From Spiroplasma endosymbiont of Agriotes lineatus (lineage in GTDB: Bacteria; Bacillota_I; Bacilli_A; Mycoplasmatales; Nriv7), in contig NZ_OZ026448.1 in NCBI RefSeq assembly GCF_964019485.1, positions 744,001-808,000 on the forward strand: 64,000 nt of DNA, given 5' to 3'. The translations under genes and the position numbers were made by a program. Under the pieces are notes generated by a model. The model saw only the letters and a list, made by a program, of their open reading frames with translations, was not told the DNA's origin and did not search any database. How positions within the stretch are numbered: the stretch's first letter is position 1; every line of letters starts with the position of its first letter. Shown here piece after piece: positions 38,571 to 48,020 of this stretch.

Positions 38571-40535
38571 ATGTTTAAATTAGTTGCTGATTTTAAGCCA
38601 GCAGGTGATCAACCAAAGGCGATTGCAAGTTTAATACAAGGAATAAGAGAAAATCAACAATTTCAAGTGTTATTAGGAGCAACTGGTACGGGAAAAACTT
38701 ATACGATTGCTAATGTTATTACTAAAATTAATAAACCAACTTTAATTTTGTCACATAATAAAACCTTGGCAATGCAATTATATGTTGAATTAAAAGGCAT
38801 GTTTCCTGAAAATCGTGTGGAATATTTTGTTTCCAACTTTGATTTTTATCAACCAGAAGCATATATGCCAAAAACTGATACATATATTGATAAGACAGCA
38901 AAATCTAATAGTGATATTGAAATGATGCGGTTAAGTGCGATGAATGTTTTAGTTACTAGAAAAGATGTTATTGTTGTGGCATCAGTTGCTGCTATTTATG
39001 GTGCACAAGATCCTAATGAATATAAAAAATCTTTTTTTGAAATTCGTAATGGTCAAAAAATTGAGAGAAAAGTGTTATTACATTTTCTTATTAATTCTGG
39101 TTATACTCGTAATGATTTAGAAATTCGTCCGGGAATGTTTACTGCAAAAGGTGATGTTATTAAGTTGGCACCGGGTTGAACGGATGAATTTTATTTACGC
39201 ATTGATTTGTTTGATGATGATATTAACGAAATTGCTAAGATTGATGTTTTAACTGGTAAATTAATTGAAAGATATCAATCTTTTACAATTTTTCCTGCTC
39301 AAGACTATATTATTTCCAAAGAAAGATTAGCAAAGGCAATTGCTAGAATTGAAGCAGAATTAATAAAATATTTAGAAGTCTTAAAAGCTAATAATCAATT
39401 ATTAGAATATCAAAGGATTGAACAAAGAACTAATCGTGATTTAGAAGCCTTGCAAGAGTTTGGTATTTGTAGTGGTATTGAAAATTATTCCCGACATTTA
39501 GATTTAAGAGATAAAGATGTGCCACCATATACTTTAATTGATTATTTTGGTGATGATTTTGTAACTATTATTGATGAATCACATATTTCTTTACCACAAG
39601 CCAGAGGAATGTTTAATACTGATCGGAGTAGAAAACAAACATTAGTTAATTATGGTTTTCGTTTACCGAGTGCCTTAGATAATCGACCATTAAATTTTAT
39701 AGAATTTATGAATAAATTAAAAACAGTGATATATACATCAGCAACTCCGGGTGATTTTGAATTAAATCAAGTTAATTATCAAGTAACTGAACAAATTATT
39801 CGCCCGACAGGTTTAGTTGATCCAACAATTGTTGTTAAACCAACGATGAATCAAATTGATGATATTATTGAAAATATTTTAGTGCGAAAAGAAAATTGTG
39901 AAAGAGTATTAATTACGACTTTAACAATTAGACAAGCAGAAGATTTAACTACTTATTTGCAGGAGCGGAATATTAAAGTAGCATATTTGCATAGTGAATT
40001 AAAAACTTTAGATCGTTCAAAGATTTTATTAGAACTAAGAAAAGGGGTTTATGATGCTGTGGTGGGAATTAATTTATTACGCGAAGGATTAGATATTCCT
40101 GAAGTTTCGTTAATTTGCATTTTAGAGGCTAATAAGCAAGGATTTTTACGCGATGCGCGGTCATTAATTCAAACTATTGGTCGGGCGGCAAGAAATGTTA
40201 ATGGTAATGTTATTATGTATGCTGATACAATATCGGATGCGATGCAAAAAGCAACGGCTGAAACGCTGCGCCGAAGAAATGTCCAAATTGCTTATAATAA
40301 AGAACATAATATTATTCCCCAGACAATAAAGAAAAAGATTGATGATTCGTTATTTGCTAATAAATTATTACAAGAATTTGATATTATTAATAAAAGAAAG
40401 TCTAAAGATTATCTCAAAACAAAAACGCAAATCATTAGTGATTTGCGAAAGGAAATGTTAGTGGCAGCAAAAGATTTACAGTTTGAACGAGCAGCACAGT
40501 TACGAGATTTAATTTTGGAATTGGAAACAGAATAA
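38571..40535 (+). CDS. uvrB: Excinuclease ABC subunit B
   Basis: 654 residues, intact with TGA Trp at PGWTDEF. P-loop [15 protein letters not shown] near residue 40; beta-hairpin region ([21 protein letters not shown]); motifs [23 protein letters not shown]-like YTSATPGD, and [17 protein letters not shown]; helicase motif [12 protein letters not shown]-terminal UVR domain ([20 protein letters not shown]). Damage verification in nucleotide excision repair with UvrA and UvrC. Confidence 0.96.
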
Positions 40536-40543
40536 GATTAAAT

Positions 40544-40630
40544 ATTTCATTAGACTTGGTACATAACTATAACATTTTTATGCCTACTAGACTATAAAAT
40601 GTTATAGTTATGTACCAAGTCTAATGAAAT
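40544..40630. terminator. Perfect 35-bp hairpin after uvrB
   Basis: Arms 40544-40578 and 40596-40630 are exact reverse complements (starting atttcattagacttggtaca), with a 17-bp loop. It lies 8 bp after the uvrB stop and could end transcription. It is much longer than a normal terminator and shares acttggtacat with the nested element at 35628, so it is probably a mobile palindrome used as a terminator. Confidence 0.75.
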
Positions 40631-40690
40631 ACATCTAATTTGTTTAAATTTGCCATTCTTAAATGTAATAAGTTATTTAAATTATTTATT

Positions 40691-42025
40691 AGGGGCTGTC
40701 CAAAATTCTGTGTCTCGATAATTCATTCTGAATTATACTTAAACGAAGGAGAACAAAAAATGACAAAAAAAATAAAAAAAAGAACCTGATGCAATTGATA
40801 AAGTTGTGGATTATTTTTTAGAAAATATTAATAATCCACAAGATTTATTTAAAGGCAATACTATTTTTCAGGAATTTATCAAAAAATTAACTGAAAGAAT
40901 GTTAAATGCAGAAATTAAAGATCATCTTGAAACTGATGAGAATCATAATAAAAGAAATGGCAACACACCAAAAACCATTATTACTAAAAATGGTTCAATT
41001 GCAATTGATGTATCAAGAGATCAAAATAGTACTTTTGAACCAGTAATTATTCCAAAAAGACAAAGAAAATTTGATAACTTTGATCAAAAAGTAATTTCTT
41101 TATATGCAAGAGGAATGACAATTTCTGATATCAAAGCACAATTACAAGAATTCTATCACGGAACAGAAATTTCAGAAAGTTTAATTAATCAAATAACTGA
41201 TGATGTTATTGAAGAAGTTAGAGTGTGACAAACTAAACCTTTAGAGAAGATTTATCTGATTGTTTATTTTGATTGTATTGTTGTTGTTAAAGTAGAACAA
41301 GATAAACGAATAATAAACAAAGCAGTATATCTTGCCTTAGGAATTAATTTAAATGGTTTAAAAGATATTTTAGGAATGTGAATTAGCGAGAATGAGGGAA
41401 CCAAATTTTGACTGAATATAAAATAATCCTTTTACGGAAATGAAAAATCGTGGCTTACAAGATATTCTTGTTGCTTATAGTGATAATTTAACAGGAATGT
41501 CTGATGCAATAGAAGCTGTTTTTCCAAAAACACAGCACCAATTATGCATTGTTCATCAAATTAGTAATAGTTTAAAATTTGTTCCTTACAAAGATCGCAA
41601 ACTTGTAGCTAATGATTTAAAATCAATTTATACAGCAATTAATGAAGAAATATCGTTGGTTGCTTTATTTCATTTTTCAGAAAAATGAAATAAAAAGTAT
41701 CCACAAATTACTAAATCATGAAAAAATAACTGAAATAATTTAATAATTTTTCTTGAATATCCTCAAGAATTTAGGAGAATTATTTATACAACTAATACAA
41801 TAGAGTCTGTTAATAGTCAACTAAGAAGAGTAATTAAGAATAAAAAGATTTTTCCTAATGAAGCATCATTTTTTAAAATATTTTATTTAGCATTTCAAAA
41901 TATGGTTAAGAAATGAACGATGCCAATTCAAAATTGGGGTAGTGCAATTTCACATTTAATGATAAAATTTGAGGACAAAGTGAATTTAAGTTAATTACTT
42001 AGAGACACAGTTAATTGTGCAGTCC
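40691..42025 (+). mobile_element. IS256-family element, copy 5
   Basis: About 1.33 kb with both terminal repeats. The right end interrupts the UPF0236 relic that follows. A near match between flanks (atttatta and aattatta) may be the target duplication. Confidence 0.87.
40760..41994 (+). pseudogene. IS256-family transposase, broken (copy 5)
   Basis: A shift in the poly-A run after the ATG; the main first half opens at 40806 (DYFLENINNPQDLFKGNTIF). A second lesion at ctgaatataaaataatcc gives a stop and shift before MKNRGLQDILVAYSDNLTGM. From there the frame runs to the natural stop (EDKVNLS). Copy 6 is its closest relative. Confidence 0.85.
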
Positions 42026-42027
42026 CA

Positions 42028-42712
42028 ATTATTATATTATGATTATATATTTTTGCCCCATATCCTAATTGCTGTTTTATTAAATGTGTGATACATCACT
42101 TTCAATGCTACAGCCGATATTTCATTCTAAATTTTGATGATGAATACCTTGCTTATTATTACTGAAATAATTACTCGCCTTTCTTAAAATTGTTTTAATA
42201 TCTTTATTTAATTCATTTTTAACAACATTACGAATATTTTTGATTAATTCTTGATGATTTCCATCTTTATATAATTTAATTCAAATATTTAATGTTACTT
42301 TGCGATTTTCAAAAATAATATTAAATGCGGTTTGTTTTAATTTTTTAATAGCGTGATAACCGTCTAAAATATATCTAACATTACCAAAACTATTGGCAAT
42401 TTCTCTAATTCAAGCATCACCATCACCACAAATAATTATTTTGTCATAATTAATATTTACATAATGTTTTTGCAATTCTTTAATTAATAAATCAAGATAA
42501 TCCATCGTATTTATTCGTTTACCAACTTTTAACATTAGAAAATGATCTCGTTTTATTTTCTAACAATCTACGAGCATGTTTGTAATTTTTTTCTTTATAT
42601 CCGGTATGAAAAGTAACTAAACGAATTATTTGGTCTTTTTTAACTTTATGATCTAATGTCGCTAAAAATTTCTCATCTAGTTGAATATATAAATCCTTAT
42701 TTTGAAAGTCCA
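42028..42712 (-). pseudogene. UPF0236/Mbov_0401-type transposase-like relic
   Basis: Matches the second half of 52775-54123: NKDLYIQLDEKFLATLDHKV, KKDQIIRLVTFHTGYKEKNY, then the reverse-strand equivalents of VCGDGDAWIREIANSFGN. The 5' part is replaced by an IS3 right-end remnant (42696-42744), and the 3' end is cut by IS256 copy 5. UPF0236-type proteins are transposase-like proteins of mollicute integrative elements. Confidence 0.75.
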
Positions 42713-42744
42713 CATAAATATGATTTGACTTATTGTAACCTATC
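42696..42744 (-). repeat. IS3 right-end remnant
   Basis: About 49 bp (ttttgaaagtccacataaat, then cttattgtaacct) equal to the right end of IS3 copies A and B. It shows a third IS3 insertion that was later removed by deletion. Confidence 0.65.
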
Positions 42745-42837
42745 CATATTTTTTTGTTAATTTAATTAAAAATGGAAATAAATTACTTATTTATTTCCAT
42801 AAATATTTTTATAATTAAATTTTTTCATATATATTGC

Positions 42838-43680
42838 CTATAATATGGAAGTAACTACATTCATTCTTACTCTTACTTGACCTTCTCCTTCTCTTTCTAG
42901 TGAGAAAAATACTTCCCCATTAAATGTTATATTATCATTTTTTTATCTATAGTAATTTCATCTGGCAATAAGCTATATTTTTGTAATATTTGCATCGCTT
43001 CTTTAATTGATAATGTAACTATTTGTTCTTTATTTTTATCATCAATTATTTTGGCACTAATTGTTCCATTAATTTTTTGTTTTAAATTTAACGTAATTTC
43101 AGATTTAACTATTCTTACAAAATAATTAATTTGTAATTTTTCATTGGGGTTAAGTTCAAATTTATCAGCTGGTTCCTTAAAAGTATTTAAAACCATTTCT
43201 TGTTCTTGTTTGTTTAAATTTGAAAAATCAAACTCATTTGAAAAATTATGTGTTATTTTATCTTTAATATTCATATTTACAAAATCTGTTAATTTATTTT
43301 CATCATCAATAGATAAAGTTCAACTATTTTTTATATTTTTTTCTTGATTTTTAATTATTCCTTTTTTAATTTGAAATATTTCTTTTGATTTTGAATTATA
43401 TCTACAAGCAAGCACATTAAATGATTTTACATTTAAAGTTTTATTAATAAATTATCTATCAGAACATACATTTTCAGGAAAATTAGATCATATTAATGAA
43501 TTTCCTTTTCTTGTAACTTCAACATTTGAAAAAACTAAATTATTAGTATCAATATTTTTTATTTCTTTAAATATTAAATTTGGCTTTTCATCTTGAAATT
43601 TAAAAAATGATGTTTTTTTAATTAATTCATTTAAATTAATAATTTTATTTTGTTAATTATCAATTAAATAATAGACTTGG
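42838..43680 (-). pseudogene. Propeller-type surface protein, C-terminal part
   Basis: The readable block DFSNLNKQEQEMVLNTFKE, then NLKQKINGTISAKIIDDKNK and SIKEAMQILQKYSLLPDEIT matches the C-terminal half of the gene at 51000-52536. The N-terminal propeller half is missing: the sequence stops at the left end of virus D (43682). A frameshift near 42930 (aaaaaaatgataa) separates a short tail. Non-functional. Confidence 0.7.
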
Positions 43681-43936
43681 CAGGACGCATAAAGTTTTCT
43701 TAGGTAGGTAAAGATTTGAATAAGTATTAAGACAGTCAGCAATGATTGTCTTTTTATTTTATAAGATGTTAAAAATTTGTTCTCTGAAAATTAAATACAA
43801 GCGAGTTAATAATGTTGGTATGTATTAAAGCGCGATAAATTGTGGGTGGTTGCTATAACCAAAAGAAGTTTTACCAGTTAATAGACAACATCCTATTAGC
43901 TATAGCAATTTGTTTCATTTTGCAATAAAAAAATGA

Positions 43937-44140
43937 ATGGGTGGATTTCCTAAAAATATACATGCTATTAAATTAGTTCCAAGGGTAGATGGTAGGATGC
44001 GGATGCTAAAGTGTAGAAATTTCTATATAAGGGGGTATGCTAAGTTTAAAATTATTAAAATATTTATTTATCTAATTAAAAAACAAAATTTACTAACAAA
44101 GCTTATTAAACACTTAAATCTGCGATATATAAGTGTTTAA
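43937..44140 (+). CDS. Left-arm viral reading frame (67 aa)
   Basis: MGGFPKNIHAIKLVPRVDGR, then a basic and Ile-rich tail. Its first part also reads in copies C and E (FPKNIHAIKLVPR) but is shifted there soon after. In-frame sequence before the ATG (LFHFAIKKW) suggests it is the end of a longer lost gene. I cannot assign a function. Confidence 0.3.
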   Translation: MGGFPKNIHAIKLVPRVDGRMRMLKCRNFYIRGYAKFKIIKIFIYLIKKQNLLTKLIKHLNLRYISV

Positions 44141-44205
44141 AAAACTAAGTTAACTAACAACTTAGTTAATATAACTTAGTTTATTCATAAGAAAGGTAAT
44201 TTATT

Positions 44206-44532
44206 ATGAAAAACATTGAAAACATTTTCTTAAATACTAAAAAATATCTTTTAAAAGAAACACAAAACGCAATGCTTATTAAAGCCCCAAAAATTCCGTG
44301 ATTTAATGAACAAATCGGTATTTGGTTTGCAAAGCGATTTGTTTATAAAGGAAAATACGAAAATTCAATTTGCATTGAAATAATAAAAGACAGTAAATAT
44401 CAAGTAATTTCGATTAATCAAAAAGAAAAAGAAACCAAATTAATTAAAGGACAAGAATTATTAGGTTTTTTCATTGCCGAAAAAGAAAACAACAAAAAAG
44501 ATATAAATTATAACTATTTTAAAGGAGTTTAA
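44206..44532 (+). CDS. First type-1 viral gene (108 aa)
   Basis: Intact: MKNIENIFLNTKKYLLKETQ, IKAPKIPWFNEQIGIWFAKR, FVYKGKYENSICIEII, ending ELLGFFIAEKENNKKDINYN. Soluble, rich in Lys and aromatic residues, with strand-like pattern. It is first in all viral copies (9024, 57041, 28525, 555). A single-stranded-DNA-binding or replication-helper role would fit such a first gene, but nothing in the sequence proves it. Confidence 0.75.
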
Positions 44533-44534
44533 AA

Positions 44535-44756
44535 ATGAATATTGCGATTGGATTAATATTTATTATCATTTGCATAATGCTATTGGCATATTTTGCTTAT
44601 AAAATTTGTGCCAAAATAAAAATGCGAATTAAATATAAAAATGCCATTAAAAATAATACTGGTAATTTTACAAAAGACGAAAAAGTATTTATTGCTCGCT
44701 TTGAAAAATGAGTTAAAGCTCCCAATTCAAAAGAAAATAGCGCGGATAAAAAATAA
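44535..44756 (+). CDS. Small viral membrane protein (73 aa)
   Basis: One helix (IAIGLIFIIICIMLLAYFAY) followed by a basic tail (KIKMRIKYKNAIKNN, TKDEKVFIARFEKW). Intact and nearly identical to 9353-9574. Shares the aaaggag site with the end of the first gene; stop and next start overlap (TAATG), which implies translational coupling. Confidence 0.78.
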
Positions 44757-44917
44757 TGTTTTGAAAAATTATTATGGAATTCTTAGAACTGTTTGTTTCG
44801 ATAGAAAAAATGCCTGCACAAGTTGCGTTTATTGCCGGATTAATTATTATCATTACTTTTCTTTTCGCCTTAATTTCAATTATGTATTTACCAATAAAAA
44901 TGATTTTTGGGAGATAG
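44756..44917 (+). CDS. Small viral membrane protein (53 aa)
   Basis: MFWKIIMEFLELFVSIEKMP, then a single helix (QVAFIAGLIIIITFLFALIS) and a short basic end. Intact. Size and helix layout are those of minor coat proteins of filamentous phages. Confidence 0.72.
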
Positions 44918-44920
44918 AAA

Positions 44921-45151
44921 GTGACAATAAACTTAAAAGAATTTAATTGAGAACAAATTAAACAAACTTTCTGAGATTTATTTATTCAAATTACAACTAT
45001 TCCGGCTCATATTAGTGGTGGTAAAGAAATTGATTTAACTCAAGAAACACTTTGACTTTTAATAGCAAACATTGCTTTTTGATTCTTAACAACGATTATG
45101 GTGTGATTTATTCTAATGCTACTTTGAAAAACCATATCAGTATTTAGATAG
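44921..45151 (+). CDS. Viral membrane protein (76 aa)
   Basis: GTG start behind gagat/gaaa. TINLKEFNWEQIKQTFWDLF, ITTIPAHISGGKEIDLTQET, then a helix (LIANIAFWFLTTIMVWFILM). Intact here, shifted in copy C. Type-2 counterpart at 27174-27404. Confidence 0.72.
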
Positions 45152-45162
45152 GGAAAAAATTA

Positions 45163-45297
45163 ATGTCAAGAAGTTACATTGTGATGCATTCACAAAGAAA
45201 TTCAAAATTAATTAGGAAAAAATATAATCGTGTTAAGGTTAATCGTGGTTTTAACAAATTTAAGAAAAACTTTGAATATAAATGATGAATGCTTTAA
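45163..45297 (+). CDS. Small basic viral protein (44 aa)
   Basis: MSRSYIVMHSQRNSKLIRKK, then YNRVKVNRGFNKFKKNFEYK. About 15 of 44 residues are Arg or Lys, so nucleic acid binding is likely, perhaps linked to packaging of the circular single-stranded genome. In copy C the first half is deleted (near 9980). No type-2 counterpart is seen. Confidence 0.6.
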
Positions 45298-45320
45298 ATA
45301 AGAAAGGGGGGGGTGATTAT

Positions 45321-45587
45321 ATGATTGGAACTTTCTTGGCCAATGCCGCCCACCACCACCAGCAACAGTAGAAAAAATAACAGCTAGTGAGTGTGAGTGA
45401 TGCGATGCCTAAATTGTGAAATGCAATTATAACGGCGTTTACTAAAATGTGAGAAATTATTGCTGTTAATATGCCACAAGTCGGTAACTTCTTTGCTGAC
45501 TACTGAATATTCATTTTTCCATTTATTTTGGCAATATTCTTTATTTGTTTTAAAATATTTGAAAAACTACTTGGCGCAGTCCGCTAA
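45321..45587 (+). pseudogene. Coat-like protein (type 1), frameshifted
   Basis: MIGTFLANAA is followed by a shift in the Pro run (cccaccaccaccagc) and another at gagtgtgagtgatg. The main frame then reads MPKLWNAIITAFTKMWEIIA, NMPQVGNFFADYW, and the helix FPFILAIFFICFKIFEKLLG. Position and helix suggest the major coat protein. Confidence 0.75.
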
Positions 45588-45595
45588 CAAAAAAA

Positions 45596-46600
45596 GTGAG
45601 GTGCAAGATAAAATTTTGCAAATGAATAATAGAAAAAAATAACCATTTTATTGAATTGAATCGCACCTCATTTCTAATTTTATGACATTGCGGAGCAATT
45701 TGATATATTCACAACGGTCATTTTAAAAACATTGTAAGCTATTTATTTTTAGCAGGTTGTATTTTAATTTTTCTTTTTAAAATCGATAATTTAACACAAA
45801 TTAACAAAGTTATTAATTTCTTAAAAAATTCACCGTTAAATATTGTGATTGGTTCATTAGGAACTGGAAAAACCGCCCTTCTAGTATACGCATTAAAATT
45901 ACTAAAAAAGAAGAAATATCACATCGCATCAACCTTTCCATTACTAGAAACCCAAAAATTAAGTTTAGGCCATATGGGATTATTAGACTTTGATTATCCG
46001 GTATTGCCAGACAAAACCTTACTGTTATGAGATGAAACCAATTTATTTTTAGAAGGAACGGATTGAGAAAAAAATAATGCCAAAAACGAAGAAATCGGTA
46101 TCCAAGAATATTTCGCTCTGGCACGCCATTTCGGTCATATTGTGCTCGCTAGTGGTGGTGGTCAAAGAGATAAACATATTTGATTTAAAGTTCATGATAT
46201 TGCCAATAATGTGATTGTGGCAATTCGTAAAAAACCCGTTAATATTTTTCGTCCCTACTTAAAAGTTGTCTATGGTACTGTTACGAACATTGAAGAATAT
46301 GAACGCTGACGAAACACCTTAATTGATGCTAAAAATAGTAAAAAGGTTCGCCACATTAAATATCGTGATATTACTGAACTTGATATTTATTTTTTTAAAC
46401 TAAAAATTCCTCTACCAATACTTAACACTTACAATTCTTTTTACCTAGCGTTTTTAAGAGATTACTTAAATTCAAAAATTAATCCTGACTATGAAGATAA
46501 ATATTATACTGACACGGCAATTGATTTAGAAGACTTGGAATACTTAAAAATGGATAAATTTAGCAAATTTTTAAGAAAAATGAAAGAAAAGGAACAATAA
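45596..46600 (+). CDS. Zot/pI-like phage assembly ATPase (type 1)
   Basis: One open frame. The ATG used in copy C (10343) is ATA here (45608); an in-frame GTG at 45596 gives 334 residues. Two N-terminal helices (LILWHCGAIWYI; YLFLAGCILIFLFKI), P-loop GSLGTGKTALLVYAL, Walker B-like LLLWDETNLFLEGTDW, then LARHFGHIVLASGGGQRDKH and a basic C-terminus. It powers virion assembly and export at the membrane in filamentous phages. An extra GG in SGGGQ is in frame. Confidence 0.83.
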
Positions 46601-46603
46601 AAA

Positions 46604-46879
46604 ATGGAAAATCTTGCAAAAATGGCCGACTTTCTTGCCCAAATGCTTTATAAAGTTTTTGATTTAATTTGAAGTTTAGAAGTGCCGGGAACAAAAATTC
46701 AACTAATATTTCCTTTGTTCTTAACGCTGGCTGTAGAATTTCTTATGGCAATTATTCTTGGATTTGGTAGTCAACAAGTTAATTTAGAAAAACAACGCCA
46801 ATATGCGGTTAAAAATAAAGGTCGATTAAGTGCGTGAGGAAAAACTAAAAAACAAATAAAAACAAAACAAGGTAACTAA
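46604..46879 (+). CDS. Viral membrane protein (91 aa)
   Basis: MENLAKMADFLAQMLYKVFD, LIWSLEVPGTKIQLIFPLFL, one helix (LTLAVEFLMAIILGFG) and a basic tail (RLSAWGKTKKQIKTKQGN). Intact. The type-2 relative is at 25524-25850. Copy C breaks off inside this gene. Confidence 0.72.
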
Positions 46880-46881
46880 CA

Positions 46882-47152
46882 ATGTTTAAACTAATTATTA
46901 TTTTTATCTTAATAACTGTTCTTGGACTATTGGCTGGTAATCATTTTGAAACTTTAACGAACTATATTAGCGAAGGTCTTACTAATTTCCAAAAATTTAT
47001 TACTAGCAATTTAACAATTTTAGAACTATTTAAACCAATGGCTCGGACATTTCCGCAACACCCAATTTTTATCCATTCTTGGTGTTACTTGTGTACTTAT
47101 TGCCTTATTTATTGTAATTAAAGGTAGGTCAAAAAATGGAAAAATGAACTAA
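46882..47152 (+). pseudogene. Viral membrane protein, frameshifted
   Basis: MFKLIIIFILITVLGLLAGN and ILELFKPMART match 25260-25514. After PQHPIF a shift moves the second helix into another frame (LSILGVTCVLIALFIVIKGR). Confidence 0.65.
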
Positions 47153-47756
47153 AAAACAAGAATTAGAAACAGAGAATGACAAATTAAAAATTGTTAATGT
47201 CATATTAGAAAATAGTGTTAATACTCTTAAATACATAATAATGGAAAAAAATAAAGAAATTTTAGAACTAGAAAAGTGAAATACTATTCATATTAATCAA
47301 AAATCAGACTTGATAATTGAAAACCAAAAATTAAAAATTTTTAAACACGAAAGGAGAATAAAAATGAAAAAACTTTTAGCAAAATTATTTAAAAAAGATA
47401 ATTCAAAAGAAAAAATGCCATTAAAATTAAGAATTAAAAATTCTTTTAAAAAGCAGTGGTTAAAAATAGCATTAAGTATCATTTTCATCTTTATAAGTTT
47501 ATTAATTTGTGCATTAACAGTAATCGATACTAAATGAATAACCGGAACAAGTGATGAGTTTAATAATTTTATGAATAAAGAAATGGTTGATTTCTTTGGC
47601 AAGTTCAATAGTGGTATTATGCTGGTGGGAATATTTGTTTTTTAATGAAGCGGAGCAATATACTTTGCAATTAAATTTGAAAAATTAATCCGCTTTATTA
47701 TTCAAAAAATTAAAATAAAAAGAGCCTTGAAAAATGAAATCAAACAAACTCATTAA
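47136..47756 (+). pseudogene. Coiled-coil lead plus two-helix viral protein, nonsense mutant
   Basis: An ATG at 47136 opens a coiled-coil-like part (KKQELETENDKLKIVNVILE; KNKEILELEKW) that stays in frame with a second strong start at 47364 (cgaaaggag site; MKKLLAKLFKKDNSKEK). From there: two helices (KIALSIIFIFISLLICALTV; MLVGIFVF and WSGAIYFAI) and a basic tail. A TAA at 47643 between them probably replaces a TGA. The second part is the positional equivalent of 24859-25233. Confidence 0.6.
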
Positions 47757-48018
47757 TTCTTTAAAAAAATATTGATGGAGAATTTTGCCTTACATTTTTA
47801 TGATTATTATCTTTTTCATTCCATTTTTAAAATTGGAAATTAATGATTTGAAATTATTATATGAAAAATTTGAAGCATTAATTTCACTTATGATACTAGG
47901 GTATTTAGATATATGCATTACAATAGCTATAATTATAAATTGTGGTATTGAGTGATTTATCAAAAAATCAAAACTAAAAAAACAATGAAAAATAAAATAT
48001 TTTAAAAAGGAGTGATAA
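47734..48018 (+). CDS. Viral two-helix membrane protein (94 aa)
   Basis: WWRILPYIFMIIIFFIPFLK, then a loop (EINDLKLLYEKFEALI), a second helix (SLMILGYLDICITIAIIINC), and a basic end (KKSKLKKQWKIKYFKKEW). Intact. The start overlaps the tail of the previous gene. It directly precedes the adsorption gene. Confidence 0.68.
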
Positions 48019-48020
48019 AA

